Shown: piece after piece, positions 25,566 through 34,406 of the stretch
How positions within the stretch are numbered: position 1 is the stretch's first letter
Layout: the number at the start of each line of letters is the position of its first letter
Assembly (NCBI GenBank): GCA_021776245.1
Contig: JAJFGF010000068.1
Coordinates: 1 to 64,000, forward strand
Direction of reading: 5' to 3'
Source: Hyphococcus sp.
GTDB lineage: Bacteria; Pseudomonadota; Alphaproteobacteria; Caulobacterales; Parvularculaceae
Length of the DNA stretch: 64,000 nucleotides
Notes under the pieces: model-generated
The model's input: only the letters and a program-made list of their open reading frames with translations
Told to the model about the DNA's origin: nothing
Databases searched by the model: none
Translations under genes and position numbers: made by a program

Positions 25566-26960
25566 TTAGGGCCCATGGGCGGGCGCCGGTCCCATGGATA
25601 ACAAAACAGCTACGACGATGGCAGCTGCGGCGACCATGCGACTTTCGGCCCACCAGTCGATGGGCATGACTTTGCCGGTGATGCGCCAGGCGGCAGGAAG
25701 TGCGGTCGCCGTCACACAAGCGAAAAAGACGACCCCCACATTATCTCCAAAAATCGAGATCATTGCGGGGGTCACCGCCAAGGCGGAAAAGCCTGTCATA
25801 AACGTTATCAATGTGAAGCTTTTGCTGTTGCCGCTGGAAAGAATAATATAGTTGAGCATTCTATACGGATACAGAATAATAATTGGCGACAACAGCTTCA
25901 AATAATATGACGCATCGCTGAAGTTGGCGGGGTAAATTATCTCAAAAACAAAATCGGAAAAAAATAAGATTCCAATCCCGACAAAAAGGGCGAGTGCGTC
26001 GACGGCTAATCTGCCTTGCCGATATGCATTCGCAATGTCTTCCGGCCGATCTCGCAAAATTTCGCTGAACGCCGGATAAAACAACCGTCGCGTGATCGAT
26101 TCCAATAAAATGAATGCGGCGGTGATCCAAATCGACGCAACCGCATATAGGCCAAATTGCGAGGTTTCCATCGCCCACCCAAAGATCATGTGGTCGCCCT
26201 TGTTGGTCATGAACCCAAAAAAAGACGCCAAAATAAGCCATTTTCCGAAGTTCAAAATCTCAACGACAAATGTTCGATCCAGACGAAACTTCATGCTTGG
26301 TCCCGGAAACAAAAACGTTATGTGAGAACAAATTGTTGAAAATGTTGCGCCGGTAAGAATGGCCAACACAAAGGACCAAACGCCAAACCCTGAATAAGCG
26401 GCGGCAATAGTCACGACAGAAGCAACCAACTGCGTGCCAAGTTCGACCGGCAATAATCTGCGCATCTCCAATCGGCGTTCAGCCATCACTTTGTTCGTCG
26501 ATTCAAAACCCGCAATGATAAGTTGAACCGCCGTCGCCGCCATCAGCCAGGGCAGTATTGGGTCCGTGAATGTGCTGGCTGGCAGAGTCAAACCAGATTT
26601 TGTCAGCATCGCCAAAGTGAAAGCGATCAAATTCACCAATGCCCAAATCAACGAGTTTCGCAAAATATTCATCGTCCAGGCGGTACGCAGGAAAGTCGGA
26701 TTATTGCTGTTGGGGCTGCGCACGATGCTGGTGCCGATGCCGATATCCGTGATCATTATCGCAAGAACATTAAATGCGACGACGGCCGCCATCAGCCCAA
26801 AGGCCTCAGGCATCAAAACTCGCGTTACAATGAGGTTCGACCCAAGCCGGATTGCTTGGCCAATTCCAAAACCGGCAAGAAAAAGCTGCCCACCCTGTGT
26901 AATGCGTTTACGCAGGGTGTGCGGCGAGTTCGCTGCGCTGGAATTGTCGTCTTTAGCCAT
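25566..26960 (-). CDS. Polysaccharide flippase (Wzx-like)
   Basis: A 464-residue membrane protein with about 12 hydrophobic helices, matching the polysaccharide-synthesis/flippase families of the MOP superfamily. The opening FLAGFGIGQAIRLGSNLIVTRVLMPEAFGLMAAVVAFNV is typical: amphipathic first helix, then the RVLxPEAFG loop. It would move an undecaprenyl-linked repeat unit to the periplasm. The C-terminus ends somewhat early (VAVLLSMGPAPAHGP) next to a suspected deletion scar, so the last helix may be shortened. Divergent from the polymerase-like gene; together they suggest a Wzx/Wzy branch in addition to the ABC exporter. Confidence 0.8.
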   Translation of the reverse strand: MAKDDNSSAANSPHTLRKRITQGGQLFLAGFGIGQAIRLGSNLIVTRVLMPEAFGLMAAVVAFNVLAIMITDIGIGTSIVRSPNSNNPTFLRTAWTMNILRNSLIWALVNLIAFTLAMLTKSGLTLPASTFTDPILPWLMAATAVQLIIAGFESTNKVMAERRLEMRRLLPVELGTQLVASVVTIAAAYSGFGVWSFVLAILTGATFSTICSHITFLFPGPSMKFRLDRTFVVEILNFGKWLILASFFGFMTNKGDHMIFGWAMETSQFGLYAVASIWITAAFILLESITRRLFYPAFSEILRDRPEDIANAYRQGRLAVDALALFVGIGILFFSDFVFEIIYPANFSDASYYLKLLSPIIILYPYRMLNYIILSSGNSKSFTLITFMTGFSALAVTPAMISIFGDNVGVVFFACVTATALPAAWRITGKVMPIDWWAESRMVAAAAIVVAVLLSMGPAPAHGP

Positions 26961-27107
26961 ATTGCGAAATAACGTTTGCTGCGGTCATCGACTAGGCGAA
27001 TCAATTAAGCTAAACGAAACGTCCACGCTAGTTTAACCTGCCAAACCTGATTGTGGCGCGTCCCATGCAATGGTTGCGCCGAGATCGGCAGTCACTCGAA
27101 AAAGACC

Positions 27108-28670
27108 ATGAGTTCAAACTTTAAAGCGTTTGCGGTCGTTTTTGCAGTATCGCTGATCGTACTTTTCTTTTTTGCAAAACCATATGGAAAAGCCGTCGGG
27201 TCGAAACGATACGGAAACTGGCTAATCCTCTGGCTTTCCATCACGACCGCCGCATTTGTTGTTAGCGACTTTTTGTTGTTCGCAGGAATCTCGGCAATAT
27301 TGGTCTTTGCATTCTCACGCGCCGAGCCGGCAAAACCAGCGATATATGCACTGCTGATCGCCGCGACACCCGCATACGACATTCCGTTAAAGGGTTTTGC
27401 GGGAATGAATATGCTTATCAATGTTAGCTTGCCATTAGTCGTAGCCGCGATCGTCTTGTTGCCCACATTGTTTTCCGCCAAGAGAATGAAAAAGACCACA
27501 AAAGTCGGAATTACGGCGGACCGGTTCTTTCTGCTTTGGCTTTTGTTAGAATTGGCGCTGGCCACACGCGCTCCAACCTTCACCCATATGCTGCGGACAG
27601 GCTTGGAGTCATTCTTGATGATGGCGCCCCTATATTATGGCTTCAGTCGCTATCCCAAGGCCTTTGACAATGTCCGCGTCATATCCGCCGCGTTTATTCT
27701 TCCGGTGATTATCCTTTCGGCGCTTTCAATTATCGAAATCGTCCTTTCATGGCATTTCTATGATGGCGTAATCAGAAACTGGTACGGACAGTTGCCTTTC
27801 GGATACAAGCTCCGCGGAGGGTTTTTGCGCGCATCCGTATCTGCTTTTAACCCGCTCGCCTGGGGATTCGTTGCGATGTCGGCAATCGGGGTCGCAATGG
27901 CCGTATTCAATGATCGGTTTTCCAAGTTTTACAGATACGCGGGATTTCTTATTTTAGCGGCGGGCCTGTTGACATCCTTGTCCCGCGGGCCATGGGTTGG
28001 CGCTCTTGTCGCCATCGCTGTATTTATTATGGTCAGCCGCAAGGCCGTAACGAGAACATTTCAACTTTCATTTGGGCTTCTTGTCGCATTCGGCATCGCG
28101 TCAACGACTTCTTTTGGCCGGAGCATTTTAAGTTTTCTGCCATTTCTCGGGGAATCCGGCGGCGACACAATTTCGTACCGGCAGCAGCTGCTCAGTGCCG
28201 CAATGGAGGTCATTAGAGAAAACCCATTATTTGGTTCGGCCAACTATCTGGCGCACCCCAAACTGCAGGCAATGCGCCAAGGCGAAGGCATTATCGATCT
28301 TGTCAACGTTTATGTTGAAATCGCACTGAAAAGCGGCGTAATCGGTGTTGTATTTTTTATTGGCATATTTTTGAGCACATTAGCGGCGCTCAGAAATGCA
28401 ATGAAGTCCGCGAGGAATTATAACCCGAAGCTGGCGCTTTATTGCCAAGCCTATTTTGCGACAATTGCCGGTATGATGGTCGCAATTTCCACAACCAGCA
28501 ATATTGGTCAGATACCGCTTTTCAGCTGGTCATTTTTAGGCGTCGGTATCGCTCTCGCGCGCATTGAGAAAGCGCAACGCGAGGCTAAAGGTCAAAGCGT
28601 TGACGTGGAGAGAACTGGAATAAATAAAGCGAATGGTACCGCCTCCCCGGATCGAACGGGGGACCTCTAG
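27108..28670 (+). CDS. O-antigen ligase/polymerase-like membrane protein (Wzy/WaaL)
   Basis: A 520-residue protein with about 12 hydrophobic helices and a large periplasmic loop. The SRGPWVGALVAIAVFIMV segment (about residues 290-310) is the hallmark of the O-antigen ligase (Wzy_C) family, and GESGGDTISYRQQLLSAAMEVIRENPLFG follows as the expected loop. It polymerises repeat units or transfers glycan to an acceptor in the periplasm. ATG at 27108 chosen over a TTG at 27051. The last 12 or so residues (TASPDRTGDL) are encoded by the complement of tRNA-His, so the native end may have been lost. Confidence 0.75.
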   Translation: MSSNFKAFAVVFAVSLIVLFFFAKPYGKAVGSKRYGNWLILWLSITTAAFVVSDFLLFAGISAILVFAFSRAEPAKPAIYALLIAATPAYDIPLKGFAGMNMLINVSLPLVVAAIVLLPTLFSAKRMKKTTKVGITADRFFLLWLLLELALATRAPTFTHMLRTGLESFLMMAPLYYGFSRYPKAFDNVRVISAAFILPVIILSALSIIEIVLSWHFYDGVIRNWYGQLPFGYKLRGGFLRASVSAFNPLAWGFVAMSAIGVAMAVFNDRFSKFYRYAGFLILAAGLLTSLSRGPWVGALVAIAVFIMVSRKAVTRTFQLSFGLLVAFGIASTTSFGRSILSFLPFLGESGGDTISYRQQLLSAAMEVIRENPLFGSANYLAHPKLQAMRQGEGIIDLVNVYVEIALKSGVIGVVFFIGIFLSTLAALRNAMKSARNYNPKLALYCQAYFATIAGMMVAISTTSNIGQIPLFSWSFLGVGIALARIEKAQREAKGQSVDVERTGINKANGTASPDRTGDL

Positions 28671-28710
28671 ATCCACAATCTAGCGCTCTAACCTACTGAG
28701 CTAAGGCGGC
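28634..28710 (-). tRNA. tRNA-His (anticodon GUG)
   Basis: Read on the minus strand it folds into a full cloverleaf: acceptor stem GCCGCCU with AGGCGGU, D stem GCUC/GAGC, anticodon stem CUAGA/UCUAG around loop UUGUGGA (anticodon GUG), and T arm CCCCG-UUCGAUC-CGGGG. The discriminator is A73, CCA is encoded (28634-28636), and the base before position 1 is C, so no G-1 is encoded. That is the atypical tRNA-His known from many Alphaproteobacteria. Its 3' half overlaps the end of the polymerase-like frame on the other strand. Confidence 0.93.
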
Positions 28711-28785
28711 GCGCCCATCGCAAGAAGCGGCGGACCCTATCGCCGGCCCCATGGCATTGCAAGCCTGTGTTTCCGCGGCGATTTA

Positions 28786-29556
28786 TTAACCGCCAAGGAG
28801 GGCGACTTCCCGCTTCAGCTGCGTAATTCGGGTGGCGTCGCTTGGATGCGTCGACAGAAATTCCGGCGGCTGGCCAGACTTCTTCGCCGCCATTTTCTCC
28901 CAGAACCGGACCGCTTCGCCCGGATTATAGCGCGCACGCGACATGTAACGGACGCCAAATTTATCCGCCTCCAATTCATGCTTGCGGGAGAACGGCAAAA
29001 TAACCCCGAGCGAGGCGCCGGCGCCCAGAACGCCCAAAATCTGGTTTTGATATTGGCTGCCCGATACGGCGACCTGCGCCACTGTCAATCCAGCGCCGGC
29101 CAATGACGACTGGCTGTAGCGCTCACCCGCATGGTTGAAATTCACATGAGCGATTTCATGGCCCATGACCGTCGCGATCTGATCATCATTTTCCATAATA
29201 TCCAGAATGCCGGTATAAAATCCGATTCTGCCGCCGGGCAGTGCGAATGCGTTTAACTGGTCAGATTGAAAAACCTGTACTTCCCATTGCGCCGGATCCC
29301 CTCCGGCGGCCTGAATCATGCGCGGCGCAACGCGTTGCATGCGACGGAGATATTTTGGATCGGTTGAAATTTTTTCCTGTTTTTTGAGGTCGGACCATGC
29401 CGAGGCGGCGAGTTGCGCCATCTGGCCTTGACTGACAAACAGCAGCTGATTGCGTCCAAGCGTTTCATTATAGGCGCAGCCCGGCGCAATGACGACGACG
29501 CTGCCGGCTGCGAGGCCGCGAATAATTTCGCGGCGCGACATGGTCACGGTTTGCAT
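28786..29556 (-). CDS. M48-family metallopeptidase, probable Tat-exported lipoprotein
   Basis: A 256-residue protein. The zinc site HEIAH is at residues 133-137 (VMGHEIAHVNFNH) and the third ligand lies in RKHELEADKFG, as in BepA/YfgC-like and Oma1-like M48 enzymes. The N-terminus SRREIIRGLAAGSVVV has a twin-arginine pattern followed by IAPGC, a possible lipobox with Cys27, so it is probably a periplasmic lipoprotein for outer-membrane protein quality control. A strong ribosome site (ggaggag) precedes the ATG. Confidence 0.85.
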   Translation of the reverse strand: MQTVTMSRREIIRGLAAGSVVVIAPGCAYNETLGRNQLLFVSQGQMAQLAASAWSDLKKQEKISTDPKYLRRMQRVAPRMIQAAGGDPAQWEVQVFQSDQLNAFALPGGRIGFYTGILDIMENDDQIATVMGHEIAHVNFNHAGERYSQSSLAGAGLTVAQVAVSGSQYQNQILGVLGAGASLGVILPFSRKHELEADKFGVRYMSRARYNPGEAVRFWEKMAAKKSGQPPEFLSTHPSDATRITQLKREVALLGG

Positions 29557-29658
29557 AAGTTTAACTCCTCCATCAGCTCCCAGGCCGCCCTATCATAAGC
29601 GAAACCCTGCCCCGTCACAACGCGGCAGCGCACGATAAGGACCGCATTTGCCATTGAA

Positions 29659-30225
29659 TTAAGGCTCGAGCTCGGAATCCCAATAGAGAAAATCCTGCCA
29701 GCTCTCGTGAAGGTAGTGGGGTGGAAAAGCCCGCCCGCACTCATTCAGCTCAAACATCGTCGGGCGCGTCGGTTTGCGCGCCGGAAACATTTTTGTCTCT
29801 TTCGGAAGGCGTCCGCCTTTTTTTATGTTGCAGGGGCTGCAGGCTGCGACAATGTTTTCCCATGTCGTACGCCCGCCGCGCGAGCGCGGAATAACGTGAT
29901 CAAAAGTCAAATGATCGCGCATGGTTGAGCTGCAATATTGACATGTAAAACTGTCGCGAAGAAACACATTGAACCGAGTGAAGGCTGGCGTGCGCGTGTG
30001 CTTCACATAGGTCTTGAGCGACACCACCGATGGCAGACGCATTTCGAAACTGGGGCTTCGAACCGTGGTTTGGTATTGCGCGACAACGTCAACGCGATCG
30101 AGGAATACCGCTTTGAGGGCGTCCTGCCACGACCACAGCGAAAGGGGAAAATAACTCAATGGTCGGAAATCGGCATTCAGAACAAGCGCCGGACAAGCGT
30201 CAGGGGCGCGGCTTGCAAGATTCAT
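29659..30225 (-). CDS. HNH endonuclease family protein
   Basis: A 188-residue protein. The HNH core spans about residues 93-140: CQYCSSTM, then LTFDHVIPRSRGG, NIVAACSPCNIKKGGR, with two CxxC pairs for structural zinc and the DH plus Asn/His catalytic residues. The N-terminus ALVLNADFRPLSYFPLSLW is shared by a conserved stand-alone family in Alphaproteobacteria that is not tied to phages or restriction systems. Its target is unknown. Confidence 0.85.
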   Translation of the reverse strand: MNLASRAPDACPALVLNADFRPLSYFPLSLWSWQDALKAVFLDRVDVVAQYQTTVRSPSFEMRLPSVVSLKTYVKHTRTPAFTRFNVFLRDSFTCQYCSSTMRDHLTFDHVIPRSRGGRTTWENIVAACSPCNIKKGGRLPKETKMFPARKPTRPTMFELNECGRAFPPHYLHESWQDFLYWDSELEP

Positions 30226-30407
30226 CGCCCTCTCCCCGAGGCAAACGCCTTATTAAAAACTCGATGCTTACGCGTGGCCTGGAAAACGGGATCTCCCCTG
30301 CTGCATCTTTAGAATAGCCGGATTGTGGGGAAAACCCATAACTGATTCCCCATGACAAAAGTTTGACGAAAAGGGCTGTATTTTCGCAACAGGCGCTGAA
30401 AATGGCT

Positions 30408-31049
30408 CTAAATAGGCGTCCGTCCACGAATATGGGCATAATAGGTCCACAGAATATGCGCGGCAATCCCCCGCCAGGGGGCCCATTTTTGCGCGTTTTC
30501 GTCGAACTTTTGCATCATCGGGACAGGCCCGCGCAACCGCGCAGATTTGTACGCGCCAAGCAGCGCCACATCGCCACGCGGCCAGATATCGATCCGGCCC
30601 TCACAGAACAGGAGATAGATCGCCGCTGTCCAGGGCCCTATCCCCTTGATCGACTGCAGCTCCCGCGCTGCGGTTTCGTCGTCGAACGCCGCGACAGCGT
30701 TGATGTCGAGATCGCCGCTGTCGATCGCCTCAGCAAGGGATATGACATAGCGCGCCTTGGGGCCGGAAAGCCCGCACGCCCTGAGTCCATCTTCGCCCAA
30801 ACAAAGCGCGCCAGGCGCTGTCATCGGTTTGACGTCCTTGCGGCAACGCGACCAGATTGCCTGGGCGCTGGCGACAGAAACCTGTTGCTCGACAATGATA
30901 CGAAAAAGGCCGCTAAACCCGCCAGAACGGCGGCGGATATGCGGGACGCCGATCGCCTCAAGAGCGCGCGCCAGCGCTTTGTCTTTTTTTGCCAGCGCTG
31001 CGCAAGCCGCCGACACATCGCCAAAAACATCGAGGCGGTCTTCGGCCAT
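30408..31049 (-). CDS. DNA-3-methyladenine glycosylase II (AlkA-type, HhH-GPD)
   Basis: A 213-residue base-excision repair glycosylase that removes alkylated purines. The helix-hairpin-helix LQSIKGIGPWTAAIYLL and the catalytic Asp region DIWPRGDVAL (about residues 150-182) define the HhH-GPD superfamily. There is no Fe-S cluster Cys set, as expected for AlkA rather than Nth/MutY. The short form lacks the N-terminal AlkA domain. Its ATG is 3 nt from the stop of gshA, which suggests co-transcription. Confidence 0.88.
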   Translation of the reverse strand: MAEDRLDVFGDVSAACAALAKKDKALARALEAIGVPHIRRRSGGFSGLFRIIVEQQVSVASAQAIWSRCRKDVKPMTAPGALCLGEDGLRACGLSGPKARYVISLAEAIDSGDLDINAVAAFDDETAARELQSIKGIGPWTAAIYLLFCEGRIDIWPRGDVALLGAYKSARLRGPVPMMQKFDENAQKWAPWRGIAAHILWTYYAHIRGRTPI

Positions 31050-31052
31050 AGC

Positions 31053-32432
31053 TCAATATTTGTATTCTTCAAACAGGCGCCCGGCGTCGCACCCGAGCTC
31101 ACCCATAAAGCGCTCAGCAGTATATTCGCCCATGGTGACACCACTTTTGGCGACCTTCACCAGCGGATCAAGATACGTTGTCTCATCTTCCTTCAGATTT
31201 CCCCTAATAGCGCGGCGGCGAAGTCCGTCCCTGGATATCGCCAGCACGTCGATAGCGATATCCTGAACCGTCCGTTCACCAACTTTCGCCCGCAACCCAT
31301 CTTTGGCGGCAGCGGCGCGCAGCATTTCGCGCTCTTCCGTAGTCCAGTTTTTCGCAATATCCCATGCCGCCGCGAGCGCGCCATCGTCATATAAAAGCCC
31401 GGCCCAGAACGCTGGCAGCGCGCAAATGCGCGCCCATGGCCCGCCATCGGCGCCGCGCATTTCAAGAAACGTTTTGAGACGCACTTCCGGAAACGCGGTC
31501 GACAAATGATCTTCCCAGTCGCTGATCGTCGGCTTTACGCCGGGCAGGATCGACAACTCGCCTTTTAAAAAATCACGAAACGACAAACCCGCCGCATCAA
31601 TATATATTCCGTCGCGGCGAACGAAATACATTGGCACATCGAGCATATAATCAACGTAACGCTCAAAACCGAACCCGTCCTCGAAGACAAAACTCAAAAG
31701 CCCGGTACGGTCAGGATCCGTATCAGTCCAGATATGTGCGCGATAGGATGCATAGCCCGAAGGTTTTCCTTCATAGAGACCGGAATTTGCAAACAGCGCT
31801 GTCGCAATCGGCTGCAGCGCCAGCGATGTTCGAAACTTCGCCGCCATATCTGCTTCCGAAGAAAAATCGAGATTGACCTGTACAGTGCAGGTGCGGTGCA
31901 TCATATCGAGACCAAGGGCGCCCTTTTTTGGCATATAACGGCGCATGATGTCATAGCGCGGTTTCGGCATTCGCGGGGTTTCATCAAGCGTCCAGGTCGG
32001 CGCAAAACCCATCCCGAGAAAAGCAACGCCCATGGGCTCGCAGACTTTTTTGATCGCGTCGAGATGCACATGCACTTCGTCGCAAGTTTGATGCACATTA
32101 TCGAGCGGTGCGCCGGAAAGCTCCACCTGCCCGCCGGGCTCAAGAGAAACGCTGGCGCCCTCTCCGGTTAAGCCGATCGGCAGACCATTTTCACGAATAA
32201 TCGACCAGCCGGTCTCTTCGGCCAGCTTTTCAAGAATCGCGCGAATCCCTGCATCACCCTCATAAGGAACGGGCTTCAGATTTGTGCGGCAAAACACGAA
32301 TTTTTCGTGCTCGGTGCCAATCTTCCACTGATCTTTCGGTTTCGATCCGGCGGCGAGATAGGCCGCCAGCTGATCGATCGATTCAATTTCCGGCTGATCG
32401 CCGGTTTGTTCCTTCGCCGTGCTCAATCTCAT
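31053..32432 (-). CDS. gshA: Glutamate-cysteine ligase (plant/alphaproteobacterial class)
   Basis: A 459-residue enzyme for the first step of glutathione synthesis, joining glutamate and cysteine with ATP. It has the features of the alphaproteobacterial/plant class: WKIGTEHEKFVF near residue 40, GASVSLEPGGQVELSG near 110, the MRRYMPKKGALGLDMMHRTCTVQVNLDF segment and FLEMRGADGGPW. Length matches the class. It lies downstream of rsmE in the order commonly seen in Alphaproteobacteria. Confidence 0.92.
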   Translation of the reverse strand: MRLSTAKEQTGDQPEIESIDQLAAYLAAGSKPKDQWKIGTEHEKFVFCRTNLKPVPYEGDAGIRAILEKLAEETGWSIIRENGLPIGLTGEGASVSLEPGGQVELSGAPLDNVHQTCDEVHVHLDAIKKVCEPMGVAFLGMGFAPTWTLDETPRMPKPRYDIMRRYMPKKGALGLDMMHRTCTVQVNLDFSSEADMAAKFRTSLALQPIATALFANSGLYEGKPSGYASYRAHIWTDTDPDRTGLLSFVFEDGFGFERYVDYMLDVPMYFVRRDGIYIDAAGLSFRDFLKGELSILPGVKPTISDWEDHLSTAFPEVRLKTFLEMRGADGGPWARICALPAFWAGLLYDDGALAAAWDIAKNWTTEEREMLRAAAAKDGLRAKVGERTVQDIAIDVLAISRDGLRRRAIRGNLKEDETTYLDPLVKVAKSGVTMGEYTAERFMGELGCDAGRLFEEYKY

Positions 32433-32520
32433 CTCCCACGCATTGGCGCGCTGCTGTCATATCGCTCTATCGCGCGCGCGCGCAAAGGCCAAGCGGCATT
32501 GGCATCACCGATCCGTGACT

Positions 32521-33291
32521 TTAGCGACGACGCCAGTCGCCGCGCGCCGCCTGCAACAGGACAAGCGCCGCGAGTGCTGCTGTATCCGCTCGCAAAATGC
32601 GAGGACCGAGAGTTACCGGCGTCACAAAGTCAGCGTCGCGCAGCAAGCCCCGTTCGGCAAGGGTGAACCCCCCTTCCGGTCCGGTCAAAATCGCCCATGC
32701 GTCAGCATTGCTGTCAATTAGACTTAGCGCATCTAACGCGGGCGCCGCGCGGCCCTCAGATCCGCCCCATTCTGCAGCATCGTCATCGCCCGCTTCATCG
32801 CAGAAAATAAGATGGCGCCCGGCGGGCCAGTCTTTGATCAGCGTCGCAAGCTTTACCGGTTCGCCTACGGATGGAATGCTCAACCGACCGCATTGTTCCG
32901 CAGCTTCCGTTGCGATCGCCTGTATTCGTTGGGTATTCACCTTGGGCGCGACAGTTCGGTCGGTGACGACAGGAACAAGCCGCGCGGCGCCGATTTCCGT
33001 CGCTTTTTGTATGATATGCTCAAGCGGCCCGCGTTTGACCGGCGCGAAACAAAGCGCCAGATCAGCCTCTGCTTCTTGCTTTCGTGTTTGCTTCTTGACC
33101 GCCGCTATGGCGCTTCGCTTTTTGAGTTCAGCGATCTGCGCGCTAAATTCGCCGTCGCGGCCATTGAACAGACGCAGCTCGTCGCCAATGTCTCGACGCA
33201 ACACGTTTTTGAGGTAATGCGCTTGCTCCGTGCTCAGAGGCGCGGCAATGCCGGCCTCAAGCCTGGAGTCAATGTATAGTCGAGGAATCAT
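32521..33291 (-). CDS. rsmE: 16S rRNA m3U1498 methyltransferase
   Basis: A 256-residue SPOUT-class enzyme that methylates N3 of U1498 in 16S rRNA. The N-terminal PUA-like part contains AHYLKNVLRRDIGDELRLFNG. The SAM-binding knot is recognised by AILTGPEGGFTLAERGLL and VTLGPRILRADTAALAAL near the C-terminus, both diagnostic. Divergent from ubiA with a 111-bp shared upstream region. Confidence 0.92.
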   Translation of the reverse strand: MIPRLYIDSRLEAGIAAPLSTEQAHYLKNVLRRDIGDELRLFNGRDGEFSAQIAELKKRSAIAAVKKQTRKQEAEADLALCFAPVKRGPLEHIIQKATEIGAARLVPVVTDRTVAPKVNTQRIQAIATEAAEQCGRLSIPSVGEPVKLATLIKDWPAGRHLIFCDEAGDDDAAEWGGSEGRAAPALDALSLIDSNADAWAILTGPEGGFTLAERGLLRDADFVTPVTLGPRILRADTAALAALVLLQAARGDWRRR

Positions 33292-33402
33292 CGCACTGTT
33301 TCACCTGAGACGGTTCAAGAGGTCAAGAAACAGAATCCCTACCGGGATTGCCGTCTGCCCAAGCTAATTTACGCTTCGGCCAAGCACGTATAAATAGCGC
33401 CC

Positions 33403-34347
33403 ATGACGAGCCCGTCTTCGAGCCCTCTACCGTCCACGCCAGACGCTGTTCCGAACAGCTGGGTCGATCATGCGCCAGGCTTCGCTCAACAATACCTTCG
33501 GCTCATGCGGGCCGATCGGCCGATTGGGACATGGCTGTTGCTGCTGCCCTGCTGGTGGGGGATCGCCATGGCGGCCGCGGCAGGCCACGAAAATTTCTAC
33601 CTTGTCGACGAAGCGGTTCTATTTGCCATCGGCGCGTTTGTGATGCGTGGAGCAGGCTGCGCCTATAATGACATTGTCGATCGCGATATCGACGCAAAGG
33701 TCGCGCGCACCGCCTTGCGGCCCATTCCATCCGGACAGATTTCTCTTGCGCAGGCTTGGACGTTCCTGGCAGCCTTAAGCCTTACCGGCTTGGTCGTCCT
33801 GCTGCAGTTCAATTTTTTGACGATTGTCATCGGGCTTTCATCACTGGTGCTGGTTGCCGCCTATCCCTTTATGAAACGCATAACCTATTGGCCCCAGGCC
33901 TGGCTCGGTTTGACATTTAACTGGGGCGCATTGGTTGGCTATGCGGCAATCGCTGAAATGCTTTCTGTCGCCGCAATGATGATTTATGTGGCTGGAATAT
34001 TCTGGACGCTTGGATATGATACGATATACGCCCATCAGGACACGGAAGACGATGCCTTGATTGGCGTCAAGTCAACCGCGTTAAAATTCGGCGCGGCAAC
34101 GAAGGGATGGCTCACCGCATTTTATGTGCTGACGATCACGTGTTTTTTCATTGCCGGCGTTTTTTCCGGTTTCGGCCCTGTATACTTTCTGGCGCTGGCG
34201 CCCGCCGCTTTGCATTTCATCTGGCAAATCAAAAAACTCGAGATTCATAATAGTCACAATTGCTTGACCATATTCAAATCGAACCGTGAGGCGGGATTGT
34301 TGCTATTGTTGGCGCCAATTTGTGAGCTCGCTGTCCACTTGATCTGA
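33403..34347 (+). CDS. ubiA: 4-hydroxybenzoate polyprenyltransferase
   Basis: A 314-residue membrane prenyltransferase of ubiquinone synthesis, attaching the polyprenyl tail to 4-hydroxybenzoate. The first Asp-rich motif is NDIVDRDIDAKVARTALRP (about residue 88) and the second is DTIYAHQDTEDD (about 205); eight or nine hydrophobic helices follow the usual pattern. The N-terminal 35 residues are a polar extension common in Alphaproteobacteria. ATG at 33403. Confidence 0.92.
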   Translation: MTSPSSSPLPSTPDAVPNSWVDHAPGFAQQYLRLMRADRPIGTWLLLLPCWWGIAMAAAAGHENFYLVDEAVLFAIGAFVMRGAGCAYNDIVDRDIDAKVARTALRPIPSGQISLAQAWTFLAALSLTGLVVLLQFNFLTIVIGLSSLVLVAAYPFMKRITYWPQAWLGLTFNWGALVGYAAIAEMLSVAAMMIYVAGIFWTLGYDTIYAHQDTEDDALIGVKSTALKFGAATKGWLTAFYVLTITCFFIAGVFSGFGPVYFLALAPAALHFIWQIKKLEIHNSHNCLTIFKSNREAGLLLLLAPICELAVHLI

Positions 34348-34406
34348 GCGAGTTCCGGCTTAACTATCCGCGAAGGATTTCGAGCCAACGCAACAGGGAT
34401 CAATCA

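Noticed and set aside
25432-25719. Minus-strand frame overlapping the flippase end
   Set aside because: It is largely a shadow of the flippase gene; the non-overlapping part matches nothing known.
30326-30352. Inverted repeat tggggaa-N13-ttcccca upstream of the HNH gene
   Set aside because: Could be an operator, but the HNH family has no known regulator and the repeat is short; not listed as a feature.
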